Positions 1 to 10,666 of a DNA stretch of 64,000 nt are shown one piece after another; the stretch's first letter is position 1, and each line of letters begins with the position of its first letter. The stretch lies in the NCBI GenBank assembly GCA_031763025.1, contig JASSKH010000007.1, forward strand, positions 16,206,080-16,270,079, given 5' to 3'. The stretch is from Macrocystis pyrifera. Lineage: Eukaryota > Sar > Phaeophyceae > Laminariales > Laminariaceae. The notes beneath the pieces are model-generated. The model saw only the letters and a list, made by a program, of their open reading frames with translations. It made no database searches and had not been told where the DNA came from. Position numbers and translations under genes: made by a program.

Positions 1-290
1 CCAGCATGATGCACGGCAACAACGCAGCAGCACTACATACAGCAGCAGCAAGTGCGCAGGAGCAGCACGTGCACAGCACGGCAACAACGCAGCAGCACTA
101 CTGCAGCAGCGAGCGCACAGGAGAAGCAGGCGCACAGCAGCAGCAGCACTCATGGCGTGGCGCTGACAGCAGCAGCAGCAGCAGCGGCAGCCGAAAACGA
201 GCAAAATGAGTACGTAGGGTCACCAAAACATGTACACACAGAAATCGTGTGCATGCACCGAAAATGCACCACAGTAGCAGCAGCACTCAC

Positions 291-382
291 GTCGTTGGGT
301 GCAGCGGTGACGGCGACAGCTGAATCCTCCGTTCCTTCGTTCACGTCCCGCAAACAGTTGTGCATGTGCGCGTTCGCGTGCA
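291..382 (-). CDS. Copy A, second zinc-finger exon (92 nt)
   Basis: A 92-nt exon reads HANAHMHNCLRDVNEG and then an acidic, Ala/Val-rich stretch. It lies between an acceptor (CACACAG) and a GTGAGTGC donor. The same exon, of the same length, is present in copies B and C. The His-x3-His-x2-Cys spacing would complete a zinc site with the CxxC of the preceding exon. Its product is not recognised as a named family; a PARP/LIM-like treble-clef finger is one possibility. Confidence 0.5.
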
Positions 383-548
383 CTGTGTGTAAGAGGAGCC
401 GACGCAACGCACGAAGGGGAAAGAACGAGCATGGATGAGTAAAAAAAAAAAACGCTTTGACGTAGGTTTGTATGCAAAAAGGCAATTTAAAACCCCCAAA
501 AAACGTACTGGCAACATACAGCATGCACAATAGACATAAGACACTCAC

Positions 549-915
549 CACCGTCAGCAGTCTCGAGGAAGTACGAGACAGTCCCTTCCTTGATCGGGCG
601 AGCACAGAACTCGCAGTCGGTTGCCCTGTCAGGATGATCCCGCCACCACGCAAGTGAGATCCTTGCAGGTGGCGAAGGCCACGTTTTTGCCACCAGGCGC
701 GGAGTTCTTGACCAAGTGCTGGTCCGTGCACTGGTCGCAAACAACAGCCGGCACCAGGTCGGTCTTTGTCGTTGCCGCTCTCTTGCCAGAGGGGGAGGAC
801 CACGCGCCTCTCGACGAGGGGGAGGTGAGCTTAGGGGGCGTGGAGAAGGGAGAGGCGGGGGTTGCAGCACCAGCAGGTTCGCCACCGACAGCAGCAGCTT
901 GGACGCCGACAGCTG
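549..915 (-). CDS. Copy A, first zinc-finger exon
   Basis: On the minus strand this holds an Ala/Pro/Ser-rich N-terminal stretch, a CDQC pair, and further on the reading CEFCARPIKEGTVSYFLETAD before a GTGAGTGT donor at 548. The stretch is not open in one frame from end to end in this copy, and the break lies between the two Cys pairs. Cys spacing indicates zinc binding; no enzymatic domain is visible. The conserved splice sites in three copies argue that this was a spliced gene when it was copied. Confidence 0.45.
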
Positions 916-1036
916 CACCTACCTATCTATGCCGTTCGTCGAAGGCGAGACGCCTCTTTTAGGCGCCGTGCAAAGAGCTGTCTATTGGTTGGCAGTTTGC
1001 GGAAGAAGAAACAAGAAAGGTTGTTTGGCTGTTTTT

Positions 1037-1262
1037 TTTATATAAGAAATTAAGAAAGCACGTCAGCTGTGAGTTCAACCGATCGGCAGATCGGTCGATA
1101 CTCAACTTTGCAAGCTGCGTGAACCGCGCGCGTTTTCCATTAGTTCCCTCGCGATTGACTACTGGCCAGAGACTCCCCTGGATGCCACCAGGGTCGACGA
1201 GACGATAATACTTACAGCTGGTTCGATTTCCAATTGATTTCGGCCAGTACCATTTCGCGCAC
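1037..1262. mobile_element. Insertion unique to copy A
   Basis: This block interrupts copy A between the CTTTCTT-rich leader segments that are adjacent in copies B and C. Part of it (CAGCTGTGAGTTCAACCGAT, then ACTCAACTTTGCAAGCTGCG) resembles 29016-29075 and, in part, 5637-5665, so it belongs to a dispersed family. No coding capacity and no clear terminal repeats are seen. Confidence 0.45.
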
Positions 1263-1388
1263 TGAAACAGTTTGGCGAAGAAGAAAGAAGAAGGGCTGTT
1301 TGCGAAGAGCTGTCTATCAGTCGGTCTGTCTGCCAAGAGCTAGCAAGTGACAACGACCTCAAAAATCGTAATTATAGTTGTATTTATA

Positions 1389-3050
1389 TATGTTTTTATG
1401 TACATCATGGGTCCTATTATCTATGGAGCCCCGTAATAGGAGCCATGCGTCATGTTTTTGTTTATTATTGATATGTTGCCGACAGCCATCATACGATGTT
1501 GTACGCCACATGTTTAGCTGTTGTTTTTGTGCCATTATTGAATATTTGATACGCGCTGCACAGAGTCCTCCGCACAGGTACCAAACCCCATCCGCAGCAC
1601 ACTCCGCAGCACAGTCCAGTGTATATTCTTGCAGCACAGTCCGCTGGCAGCCGGAGCAACTGTATACACATTGCCAGTGCTTTGTTTGTGAATCAGGCCC
1701 ATGGTAGTCAACCTAAATATACAGAAAACGGGATTTCGCGCCCTCACTATCGCCTTTCCTTGGTCTAAGTTCTAATTTCTAGGTTGCAACTGCATGCCAT
1801 CAATATGGTACAAGTACTAGGGTATACTAACATGTGGAAGTTGTTATTTTTAAACGTATTGTAAACACGGCGATTTACCTCTCGCAACTGGATGAACTGA
1901 CAACCCCTCCTTCACAGGTGGCCACTTGGGTACGTTGCGGGATGTTGTGGCGAAACCACAACCTTCGCACGTTGCGGCAACAGGAAAAACGTATACCGCA
2001 ACGCTTGCGTAACGCACCAAATGCACTTCGAATGTGAGACACCCTGTCGTGAAGTTTGCATAACGTGTAACGTTGTCGTGAGGTTCAATTAGGTTTGTGG
2101 ATGTTTTTGCAACGCTTGTCTGAGTTTTTTTGTCTCCAACATGTGTGACACATTTTGCAATTAATTGTATGCCGTATGTTGCAATCTACTGTATATTGAC
2201 GAAATATTACATGGAATGTCTGGAACTTGTGGAGGGGTAGTGAAGATTAGTTGGCATGTTTGAGAAGAAGGAATGGGGAAGGGGGCATGGAGTTGACAAT
2301 GGGTGCAGTTAAACTGCGAATTGCCGTCGACCAGGTATCTGCAATAATGTTCGCATCGTACAAGTTTGAAGAGGTGAGTTTGTGTCGATCGCATTCATTC
2401 ACCAAAATATTTGCAGTTATATTTTTTGCATTTTTTCGTTCATTCATTGCACAACCGACGCGGAATTCATGAAAAAAATATGAAAATAGTACAAAACGTT
2501 TTCCTTCCCCGTATGTGGTATGTGCCGAAGATTCATATTGTGTTTTGACTAATTTTAACGTACGTTTGGGGTGGTTTTGGCGTACAGAGCATATGTTTGC
2601 ATATGTTGTCGGTTTTGTGCTGTACATAACAGCGAGTGCGACCAGAAAATGTATATTTACAGAAAAAAAACACAATGTGAACCATACAACAAGTCGTAAA
2701 TTGGTGCTGTTTTGGGCGCATGCATTGCACCATATTGTATTCTCTAGTTTTATTCTTACTTTTCTTCGTCTACATACAAGTTTTTCCCGATTTCTTCAAA
2801 TCTTGTCATTATTTCGCGTGCCAGTTTTTCCCCGGATTTCATGTTTTTGCTTTGTTGCTGTCGTTTTTCATTCTGTGGTTTGTTTTTCGGTTCGATATCG
2901 ATTTTTGTTTAGCTACTGTGCTGTCAAATACTACAGCCGCAAAAAAAAACACAGCACTCTGACCTGGTACGTTTCCCAACCTGAGTACGTTATGACTCGT
3001 ACATTCGACAATCCGGAGACGTTATGAACGTTTGCGTTGGGCAATGATCG
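1389..3050. other. No gene recognised
   Basis: This stretch has no supported exon. It holds half of the TTACGGGGG MITE family near 1408-1436 (the 3' terminal repeat only), pyrimidine- and T-rich low complexity at 2740-2960, and short ORFs without recognisable motifs. Confidence 0.5.
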
Positions 3051-3078
3051 ACCTTGAGTTTGGTGGCTCGAATGACAA

Positions 3079-3127
3079 GGGGTTTAGGGTTGGGGTTAGG
3101 GTTAGGGCCTAACCCTAACCCGAACCC
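3079..3127. repeat. Head-to-head telomere-like palindrome
   Basis: About four degenerate TTAGGG-type units are followed at once by about three CCCTAA-type units, making an inverted junction centred near 3107 (TTAGGG next to CCTAACCC). This is the orientation expected from an end-to-end telomere fusion or from a copied telomere repair patch. It is short, so it may instead be the inverted end of a small element. It lies about 50 bp upstream of the tyrosine-recombinase element. Confidence 0.8.
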
Positions 3128-3177
3128 AGAGTACGCTCTCAAGGTGCTCCAGTGGCCACCTGTGTACCCTTTCCGGA

Positions 3178-3302
3178 CTAAAATGGAGATCCAATCCATG
3201 GATAAAAAATTGGCACAAATAATGGAACCATTGATTATATCGAAATGTCTCGGAATTTGTATCGAAGCGAGGTCACTTCTTCCTTTCGCTCCCGAAACCT
3301 CG
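3178..3302 (+). repeat. Split repeat A1
   Basis: This is the left copy of the ~123-bp direct repeat, nearly identical to 4359-4482. It abuts the recombinase region on its right. Confidence 0.85.
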
Positions 3303-3422
3303 TAAGCTTTACGAATCGGTCGCGAAAGTCTTGAGAGTATTGGAGGATGCCGCGAACCACGCGTTCAACACCGACCCTCTGCGGCGGGTTCGCGGCACGA
3401 GGTTGCGTGCGCGCTCGGCGGG

Positions 3423-4189
3423 TTGGTTTCCAAGGTGCCCCCCCGCCCGGGCTCTGACACATGGCCCCAAGAATTGGAGGCCGCGGAAAGGTTGGCCACC
3501 TCCGCTCGGGCCGGAACCTCACGTGCGTATCATGAGGCGGAAGCCACCAGGCTATTGGTGGGACACGTCGTCGACCTGCTCCGGTCCTCGGGTATCCTCC
3601 TGGAGTCGGAGCACTGTGTTCTGCTCAACGGAGCAGATGAGGAAGGTGAAGCCCTTCAGCCGGGAGTATGAGCGGAGGCTGCGGGCAGGATGGAACGTGC
3701 GGCCCCGTTCGAGGCGGTCGAAATCGCCGGTGGAGCGAACGCTGGGGGTGCCTCGGCTGGAGCGAGCTCGTCTGGGGCAGGAGGAGCTGGTCCGAGTGGG
3801 GCCCCGCAGGTTCATCCTACGGAACCAAGGAGCAAGGATGATCAGGAGCTGATCGGCCTCACTACATCCACGCACCCCCCAGCGGTACGAGTGTGTTTGC
3901 CGCTTTCTCGCGTATACGAGGTTGGGTTGGTCTGGCGCCGCTCACGATGCACTCTTTTCGAGTGGGAGGCTCGCTCAGCAAATCCTTCGCCGGGACGGCT
4001 GAGGACGAGATCATGGAAATTGGTGGCTGGAAGACAGGGTCATTTGCGAAGTACTGCATCGGGGCTACCTCGAGCGGACAAGTGCGGGGTAGCAAGAAGA
4101 AACGTGGCCAGAGCTACGCGGACGCTAGCGAGCTACCGTTGTCGCCGGAGTTCAGAAAGGACTTTGTGGCGTGTGTGGGTAAGGACTGA
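3423..4189 (+). pseudogene. Tyrosine recombinase remnant of the split-repeat element
   Basis: The best part, in the right third, has the HxxR box (MHSFRVGG) and, about 25 residues later, GGWKTGSFAKYCIG, where the Trp takes the usual His/Trp position and the Tyr is the expected nucleophile. Spacing and sequence match the C-terminal catalytic half of eukaryotic tyrosine recombinases of the DIRS/Crypton sort. To the left is an Ala/Glu-rich helical stretch and a Gly/Ala/Ser-rich linker. The enzyme would cut and rejoin element DNA via a 3'-phosphotyrosine. This is a broken fossil copy. Confidence 0.6.
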
Positions 4190-4307
4190 GTTCAGGAGAT
4201 AAAAGTTTGGGTGAGACAGTTCTGCCCCGGACCAGCGGTCAACAAAACAAAGGCAATCTGAAAGGAGGCGTAACGAAGTATGGGCGGGACCACGGGCCGG
4301 CGCAGAA

Positions 4308-4357
4308 GGCCTCATCCAATCCAATACTTACATTAAATGAGAGCCAGAATACTACAG
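4308..4357 (+). repeat. Split repeat B1
   Basis: This starts GGCCTCATCCAATCC and ends GAGCCAGAATACTACAG, directly against A2 at 4359. It matches B2 at 4640-4702, apart from a small extra stretch in B2. Confidence 0.75.
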
Positions 4358-4358
4358 T

Positions 4359-4482
4359 AAAATGGAGATCCAATCCATGGATTAAAATTTGGCCCAAATA
4401 ATGGAACCATTGATTATATCGAAATGTCTCGGAATTTGTATCGAAGCGAGGTCACTTCTTCCTTTCGCTCCCGAAACCTCGG
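4359..4482 (+). repeat. Split repeat A2
   Basis: This is the right copy of the A repeat, in the same orientation as 3178-3302. Its junction with B1 is the hallmark of the split arrangement. Confidence 0.85.
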
Positions 4483-4639
4483 GACTAGAGTTGGTCGCGC
4501 CACTTCTTGAGACCATCCCACCCACCCGGCAGTAGGGTTAGTATTCTTTGGCTTGTATACCCAGATCATTTACAGGTACTAACCTCGCGCAGAGTTTGTG
4601 ATTCGCCACTTTACTCAGCGCGGGGGGAAATTCCGGATG

Positions 4640-4702
4640 AGGCCTCATCCAATCCAATACTTACATGAAATGATCCACGGTAGAGAGCCAGAATACTACA
4701 GG
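4640..4702 (+). repeat. Split repeat B2 (right end of element)
   Basis: This is the second copy of the B repeat. It ends GAGCCAGAATACTACAG, after which similarity to B1 stops. About 157 bp of unrelated sequence separates it from A2. Confidence 0.7.
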
Positions 4703-6327
4703 AATGTGTGCCGTCGACTTTCGAGCCATTGTCTTGTGACTCAACACCCAGCACAAGAATGAGATGTAATTATTATACCTCACAAGCCACCTCTCAACGC
4801 CTCAAGTCCTCCGCTCCTTCTCGGAGCATGTGAGCCGGCGAGTGCACGGACTCGTATTACTTATATACTCCAGTACTAGGTACCTTGTCTGGAAAATGGC
4901 TAAATATGGCTCGTCGAATCCTATTTTCGGGAATGGTATTTTTTCACACAGGCCATCAAAAAGCACGCAATGCTCACAGCAGCCATACACAAGGACGCTA
5001 ACCACATTAGATTTGTGCTTTCTACTGCTGCCATGGTGCCGTAGGGGGAGACTGCCAGGGATCGCTCTCGCGGCTCAACTATATCACGTACGTAATCCGG
5101 GTGCGACAAGTAGTATCATGTTGAACCTAAACCCAGGAAGCATTCTAACCAGCAGGCATCTCATTGGTCCAGGCCTCTGGCGGCATGAAACACTATTTAT
5201 ACTGCAACCTGATCATGTTTCGGTCGTACAATGAAAAAACGCGGATGGAGGCGAAATAGAGACCCCCTTCTCGGAGACCTGTGTGTTTTTTTTTGTCTGT
5301 CAGCATGCTTTCTGTCACGTGAAATTTAAACCAGGTGCATATTTTCAATCGCCCGTAATCGTTCCTGCCCCTCATTTCCGCTGAAAAATGTGTCCTTTCA
5401 TCCGCTTCTCAGGTCTGTTTACTCGGTTTATTTCCAGCAACCCACATTTGCTTGATAACCACTTCCTTCACTGTGGTCCCACCGCCGTGGGGCGGGGTGG
5501 GGCTCTTATTCCCTATAAACTCCTAGTATTCAAGCTCTCTACTGACAGCAGAGTACGTAGTATCTTCAATATCGTTTCTAGTATTATTTAGTTTATTTAT
5601 CGCAGACACATTGTCAGCGGTGCGTACGGGTCAGGTTTAGCGGTCTTTGAAAGCTGCGTGATACGTGCTTGGGACCTGGTATTTAACAAGACTGTCCGGT
5701 TTTGGTTCCTGTTCAACACTCTTATGTTTCACTATCGGTTAGAATTTGTTTTCATGATTTTCTTTGCATGAGTTAAACCAATTTCGTGATTATGGTCCTA
5801 TACCGCCTTGAGGGCAGTTTGGCCTCTTGTTCCCTGTTTATGGTATAAATAATGTATTTATAAATACGTACTGCTTGTACATACAAAAAATCGTAACTAC
5901 TGAGCCGCTAGCCAAAAATGAGGACATTTGTTCCTGGGGCATTATTCCACTCCAGAGTTTTCCGAAGCCTGTCCTGTTACCGGCCAATAAAGCGCGTCCA
6001 TCCCTCTTTTGCGAATATGTTCATTACAACCCGTCCCTGACCTATCATCACCATCATCATCAATATTATCACTCTCTTTATTATTATCAACATCGTAATT
6101 ATTTGTATTCCCACCCTGATTCGCATGGCTACCCTGACCTCATCGCACTCGGATCTGGACCCTCCAAGCTAAACTTGCCTGTATAATAAGCTACCTAGAT
6201 GGTCTACCCGAGCACCCGGGGGTCAGCCAATCCCCTTACTTAGTTAGATTAGTTCCCAAAGCACGCCCGGAGGGGTTATCAAGTCTCACAACTTCTTTGG
6301 AAATATTCTATCTACGCTCTCTTACTA
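4703..6327. other. No gene recognised
   Basis: This is AT-balanced intergenic sequence with short unremarkable ORFs and a CAT/ATC trinucleotide run at about 6045-6080. Confidence 0.5.
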
Positions 6328-6432
6328 TTACGGGGGTACATAGTTAACAGGACCTATGGTTTACATAAAAAACTATATGTTTTCCTATTTTTACAAACAA
6401 AATTTGGTCCCGTTAACTATAGACCCCTGTAA
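6328..6432. mobile_element. MITE, TTACGGGGG family, copy 1
   Basis: A 105-bp element begins TTACGGGGGTACATAGTTAA and ends CCCCTGTAA, with TA on each side (6326-6327 and 6433-6434). The terminal inverted repeats of about 20 bp plus an AT-rich core and TA target suit a Tc1/mariner-type or other TA-targeting non-autonomous element. It has no coding capacity. Confidence 0.85.
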
Positions 6433-8504
6433 TAGATTTAGTATTAGTGCCCGGTGTTTTAATAGTTGTTGAGCAACTCCCCAATGTTCGATTCATGGGG
6501 ATGAAGTACTAGTTATAGTCCATGTGAGAACAACAAAAATGACGCAAGGACACAACTATTGTGAGCGCACGGATGGCAAGAGCTGGCCTTCGGAGAATTG
6601 TACGTCGAATGGAGTAGTAGGCGATGGAACGCCTAGACATGCCAAGGGGCGAACCAGTTACTCACTCAACTATACTGCAGAGACGTCTCTAAAAATACTG
6701 TACTTTCTGCTGCTGCTATGCTGTACGCTGTTGCTGCTGTAATCACATTTGTTCGTAGCAGACGTATAGAGTTACTGCTTTGCGCGTATTATTAATAAGC
6801 AACACGTGCCAGTGTTTCGCGAGCGAGCAGATAGGGAGACATCCGAAGTGAAGCACTACTTGCACGTACTAGCATTAATACAACCAACCCATCAATTTAG
6901 CTCCCTTCACGTATATATCCAGCGCAAGCTACTGCCGCAGTAGTACAGTCTGGGCAGGTAGCATTGCAGCAACTCTAAGCAACCCGTCCGTGCAAATGTC
7001 TCACATTGTAACAGCTTTCAATCACCGATGTCGCAGCCGATGATCTGCGAGGTATAGTAGTACTCTGCGAAGTTGACTCCGCTGGCGTTGGTTTCGGGTA
7101 TCGGAGCAACTCACCGTTCGGACGACCAGCAGATAAGAGAAATTACGGTAAATGCGTGGTCCTGCTGAGTCAACAAACCGGGAAATGTTTCTTGGGACGT
7201 ACGTGAATATTCACAAGACGCCCGTCTAATATTTGAGTTACAATCTGATTGCAGGAAAAAGCACAACATCGCACCTTCGGGCAACGATGAATAATTAGTA
7301 TGTCGAAGTTTTGGGCACTAGAGATTTCTACAACCACATGGACGAGGGTAACCCATCGGTAAACAGATTTTTGGCGTGCGAGTTGTAGTCCCAGCGATAT
7401 TGACGTTCTTTGTAACTGCTGTTGAAGAGGCCCTATTCCCCAGACAGATATGCTTGCTGTCGACTATGTGGAAGCACACGCGGGCGCCCAGGGGAGGGTT
7501 CACAATTTCGAAACAAAAATCATGGATCTGAGATAACCACCCGCAAACGGCAGCCGCCCTGTGGAGAAAGCCTCTGACAATAGAGTGGAAAAAGGAGAAC
7601 TCTGAAGAAACGGAACATCCCACCCTCCCAGTTGGAACATGCTACTCGTACACAACAACTATCGTATATGGTACAAGGTAAATAACATGTACTTTAGTGT
7701 CATTGACATCCGAGTTGAAACCCTTCCGCGGTCATCTATATTCTTAGTTCGGGGTGAGAGTCACCAGGAACGACTGGAAGCCTCATTCCAACCCAATACG
7801 TACGCACATAATGCATGGCAGAATACATCATCAGGATTACATCCCTTTCATAGTTAAATCAATCTATCATGTGTTGCTGAAATATCTCGGTGAATATGTA
7901 GAGTAGTCCTACCATGAAGAGTTTTGACATAATCGCATCAACGTAATAAGGAAGGACTTTGTATAGCCTTTTTCTCTGCGAGTCTTCAAGGCTGTGGTAA
8001 GAAACGCCTGCCAACTTACTAGAACAGTGTATTGAGCAGATTGTAAACCTTAGGGAAATATTCACACCTCGGGCACATAATCGATTCCCACTCCATGATC
8101 TAAAACCTTTCTTCAAAGCGGATTTAGTCCCGATCTTGGGCGCGATTTCGCTCATGGTATCGGGGCGGACCCATAAACCTGCATGAGCTAGCACTTGCTT
8201 ACGGGGTTAAACCTGTACTAACAGATCCTGCACGAACTCTCACAACGATAGGTGGTGAACCACAAAGCACTACTATTAATGCTATATTACCGGTAGTTAC
8301 TGTAGATGATCATCATGATGCTCTGTGTCGGACGAGTGTGGAATTAGTTTCCTTTCTATGAAATTTATTTGGCGTCATGGTTTTTTTAGATGTAGGAAAC
8401 GAAACACTCGACATGGTTGTTCATCATGGCTAAAAGAGTAAAAGAAGGCTGGCCTTTCCAAAATGTGCATCATTCAACATCAGTCAATACTGTTGCGGAA
8501 AATC
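6433..8504. other. No gene recognised
   Basis: Two minus-strand open stretches at 7318-7623 (begins MGCSVSSEF) and 7859-8194 are longer than most here and have balanced amino-acid use. They show no motif I recognise, no clear splice frame and no neighbours that support them. Confidence 0.4.
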
Positions 8505-9097
8505 CCGAAAGCTTTGGCAGTCGCGATCGAGATATATGTGCTTCTTCAGGTTGTCGCGACGGCAGATACCTAACTAAGCAACAACGAGGAACCGCACCAC
8601 CACCACAACAAGTAGCTAGCTGCTCCTGAGCAGCAGCTCCTCTGAGGAGCTTCGCCACCGCCTGCCGCTGACTGAGGAGATTTTTTGTTGCGGCTACTGT
8701 AGCTGCTGCTGTTTTTGCTACTGAGCTATGGCCGCCGAGAGTTTTGGACGCGAGCAGATGCATGGACGACTACAGAAAGAGAAGCTTCGGACAGGCCGAC
8801 GGAAGTTTTAACATTTATTTGCTTCATAATTCAAAGAACAATGCTGACCTATTACTAGGCAGACTTGAAAGAGTCCGCATAATTATTTCCAAGAAATAAA
8901 AGTCCGACTGCGACAAAAGACTTAAACGGCCCACGACAGCAACGACCTAATGTACAACAACAAAGGACGACAGACAGCCTACACTTCTACACCAGGTCGA
9001 AACAAAAGACTACAACAGTTAGTGATACTACTAACGTCTCCACACCCATCCAACCCGCGGTACCTTTTTTGCATCCAAGCACATAAGTCACCCCATA

Positions 9098-9132
9098 GCG
9101 TTCGGGTTAGGGTCAGAGTTCGGGTCGGGTGA
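9098..9132. repeat. Degenerate telomere-like tract
   Basis: GTTCGGGTTAGGGTCAGAGTTCGGGTCGGG is a decayed TTAGGG array. The same position of the inverted copy (about 56495-56530) carries its own version, so the tract is part of the repeat and not a chance chromosome-end remnant. Confidence 0.7.
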
Positions 9133-9264
9133 TCAGCGTCTGCTGTTTAAGCATCCCTGGTATCTCCTACTTTTTCCCCTTCTTTCTTCTGAAAAGCCAC
9201 GCAATGAACAATAAATAGCGTCAACAACAGCAGTAGCATCTTGAAACAAGTAAAAATCTACCTA

Positions 9265-9377
9265 TTACGGGGGTACATAGTTAATATAGGACCTATGGTA
9301 TACATAAAAACCTATATATTTACCTATTTTTAGGGAAAAAAAAAAAAAACGGTCCCGTTAACTATGGACCCCCGTAA
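9265..9377. mobile_element. MITE, TTACGGGGG family, copy 2 (with empty site elsewhere)
   Basis: This is a 113-bp element with TTACGGGGG and CCCCCGTAA ends and TA on both sides (9263-9264, 9378-9379). The inverted repeat partner near 56368-56372 has the uninterrupted sequence with a single TA, which directly proves insertion and a 2-bp TA target duplication. It contains a poly-A run in the right half. Confidence 0.95.
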
Positions 9378-9679
9378 TAGCAAGTATCTACGTCGCGAGC
9401 GCATTTCCATACCTCAGTCCAACCTTGTATTAAATAGTGACACGTAGGGAATAGCAGGGCAATCCTTGCCCTGCTCTACAATCAATAATGTTGCGGAAAT
9501 TCCCGAAAAATAAAAAAAACGAAAAAAAAAAACGAAGAAAGGCAAGAAGGGATGAGTTTTTCACATTGCCATGGAAAACAATGACCATGGAGTACATCTG
9601 TAGCTCCGAAGCCGAAAAGTTTTCCCACCTACCTGTCGTTGGAAACACTGCTCGTTCGTCCGAGGGTTTTCGTATGACT

Positions 9680-10065
9680 CACCCGCCGGATCATCATGTC
9701 CGCGGATATCTACTCAACGACAGTATACGTTCCCACATCCAACCAACTCGTCTGCTGACTACAGCGAGCGGTTGCTGTCCAGAGTGCTTTCTGCACCGTA
9801 CGAAACGCACGGTGGTCGTGAATACAGACAAGAACACGCGCCTACTGTCTGGGTTGCTGCCAGAGTGACGACTCGCGGAAATGCAGCGAAAAAAGAGTAA
9901 TCGAAACGAAAACCACCATACAAATATCAACGATCGTCTTGTTTTCCCGGACTGTCTGACAAAAAGTGCATGAAAGCTATTCATAGTACTACTGTAGTAT
10001 GATATACACATCGCGAACGTTTATTTGCAGGGTATACAACTCGCCAACACTGCAAGGACCAGTAC
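9680..10065 (+). repeat. Dispersed repeat D1, copy 1
   Basis: This is similar over most of its length to 36070-36450 in the same orientation. Shared words include CTGACTACAGCG, CGTACGAAACGCACGG, GAGTGACGACTCGCGGA and TACAACTCGCCAACACT. There is no coding capacity conserved between copies and no clear terminal repeats. Confidence 0.75.
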
Positions 10066-10350
10066 AAGTAACAGGTATGATACCACGTACACACCATTAC
10101 GGACAATTTGACCTTACAACGTCTGACAGCGTTGACGACAAGTCTCTCCTTATGTTTAAACCACACGGTTTCGCTCTAATGAAACAAAAGAGAGTTACTG
10201 CCCCCGAGTCACCCAAGATGTGAACGAACCGAAATAACATCCCCAATATCACGTGTTTAATCCTTGTTTTAACTTGTCCACGGTATATTTCCAGAGCCAA
10301 TGGATCAAGTGCAGATTGATCGATTTTTTCGTATTGTGTTTCGTCTCTCA

Positions 10351-10490
10351 ACGCTGGCTCAGTAGTTGATCCGCGTGCCTACCATGATCAATCTCGTCGG
10401 TTCAAGTCTCACCGAGTGCATACTTGTATGGACTTTTCCTTGCATAAAAATTGATTAATAGCGGAAAGCGCGAGGCGTGAGTTAGCTACA
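10351..10490 (+). mobile_element. tRNA-headed SINE, 5' fragment
   Basis: A pol III A-box-like stretch (TGGCTCAGTAGTTGA) and a B box (GGTTCAAGTCTC) lie about 35 bp apart, followed by GAGTGCAT and the family body AGCGGAAAGCGCGAGGCGTG. It matches the reverse complement of 25268-25130 and 42702-42560. Similarity stops at about 10490, so only the head and first body segment are present. Confidence 0.75.
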
Positions 10491-10666
10491 CGTACCTATG
10501 CATTGTTCATTACTGTTTCAAATTTTCAGTGGTATGCAATGAGTATTTTTAGTGATTGGTTCATAAGGAAGACATAACTTTGGACCGTCGAGAGATTCGG
10601 GTGGTATTATACTGACTTCGAGGAGTAAGATATTTTGAATTTTACTCAATATACTGACCTCGAGGA
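10491..10666. other. Short imperfect duplication before the tandem unit
   Basis: ACTGACTTCGAGGAGTAAGA and ACTGACCTCGAGGAGTAGGA occur about 45 bp apart, just left of the 1.33-kb duplication, and may have been involved in its origin. Confidence 0.4.

Larger units (their letters stand above)
1..1388 (-). repeat. Copy A of three-copy zinc-finger/OTU block (left edge cut)
   Basis: This is the reverse complement of the first part of the blocks at 25638 and 58681. On the minus strand it starts at 1388 with the same TATA-like words (TATAAATACAACTATA), runs through the zinc-binding exons and is cut by the window start inside the CTG-rich intron. A segment at about 1037-1262 is absent from the other two copies and is an insertion in this copy. 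The start of homology falls at a TATA-like box in all three copies and no target duplication is visible, so this may be a duplicated gene family rather than a classical transposon. Confidence 0.85.
3178..4702 (+). mobile_element. Tyrosine-recombinase retroelement fossil with split direct repeats (DIRS/Ngaro/PAT-like)
   Basis: The element has the order A1 (3178-3302), coding region, B1 (about 4308-4357), A2 (4359-4482), B2 (about 4640-4702). A1/A2 match over about 123 bp with few differences and start TAAAATGGAGATCC. B1/B2 share GGCCTCATCCAATCC at the start and GAGCCAGAATACTACAG at the end. This split-direct-repeat order is known from Ngaro/PAT-type tyrosine-recombinase retrotransposons. The coding part keeps only recombinase-like sequence; no reverse transcriptase is seen, so it is a short, internally deleted, broken copy. 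The good A1/A2 match suggests a fairly young copy. A Crypton-like DNA element is the alternative, but Cryptons are not known for this repeat plan. Confidence 0.65.
8505..9476. repeat. Long dispersed repeat, copy 1 (inverted relative to 56263-57228)
   Basis: Nearly 1 kb aligns over its full length with the reverse complement of 56263-57228, including a GTTGTCGCGACGGCAG-like start, a CAG-rich segment, a degenerate telomere-like tract near 9098-9130 and a hairpin GCAGGGCAATCCTTGCCCTGC at the end. The main length difference is the MITE at 9265-9377. No ORF is shared convincingly between the copies; the family is unknown. Confidence 0.85.

Noticed and set aside
9441-9480. Rho-independent terminator
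   Set aside because: The GCAGGGCAA...TTGCCCTGC hairpin is the end of a dispersed repeat also found at 56263; this is not a bacterial context.
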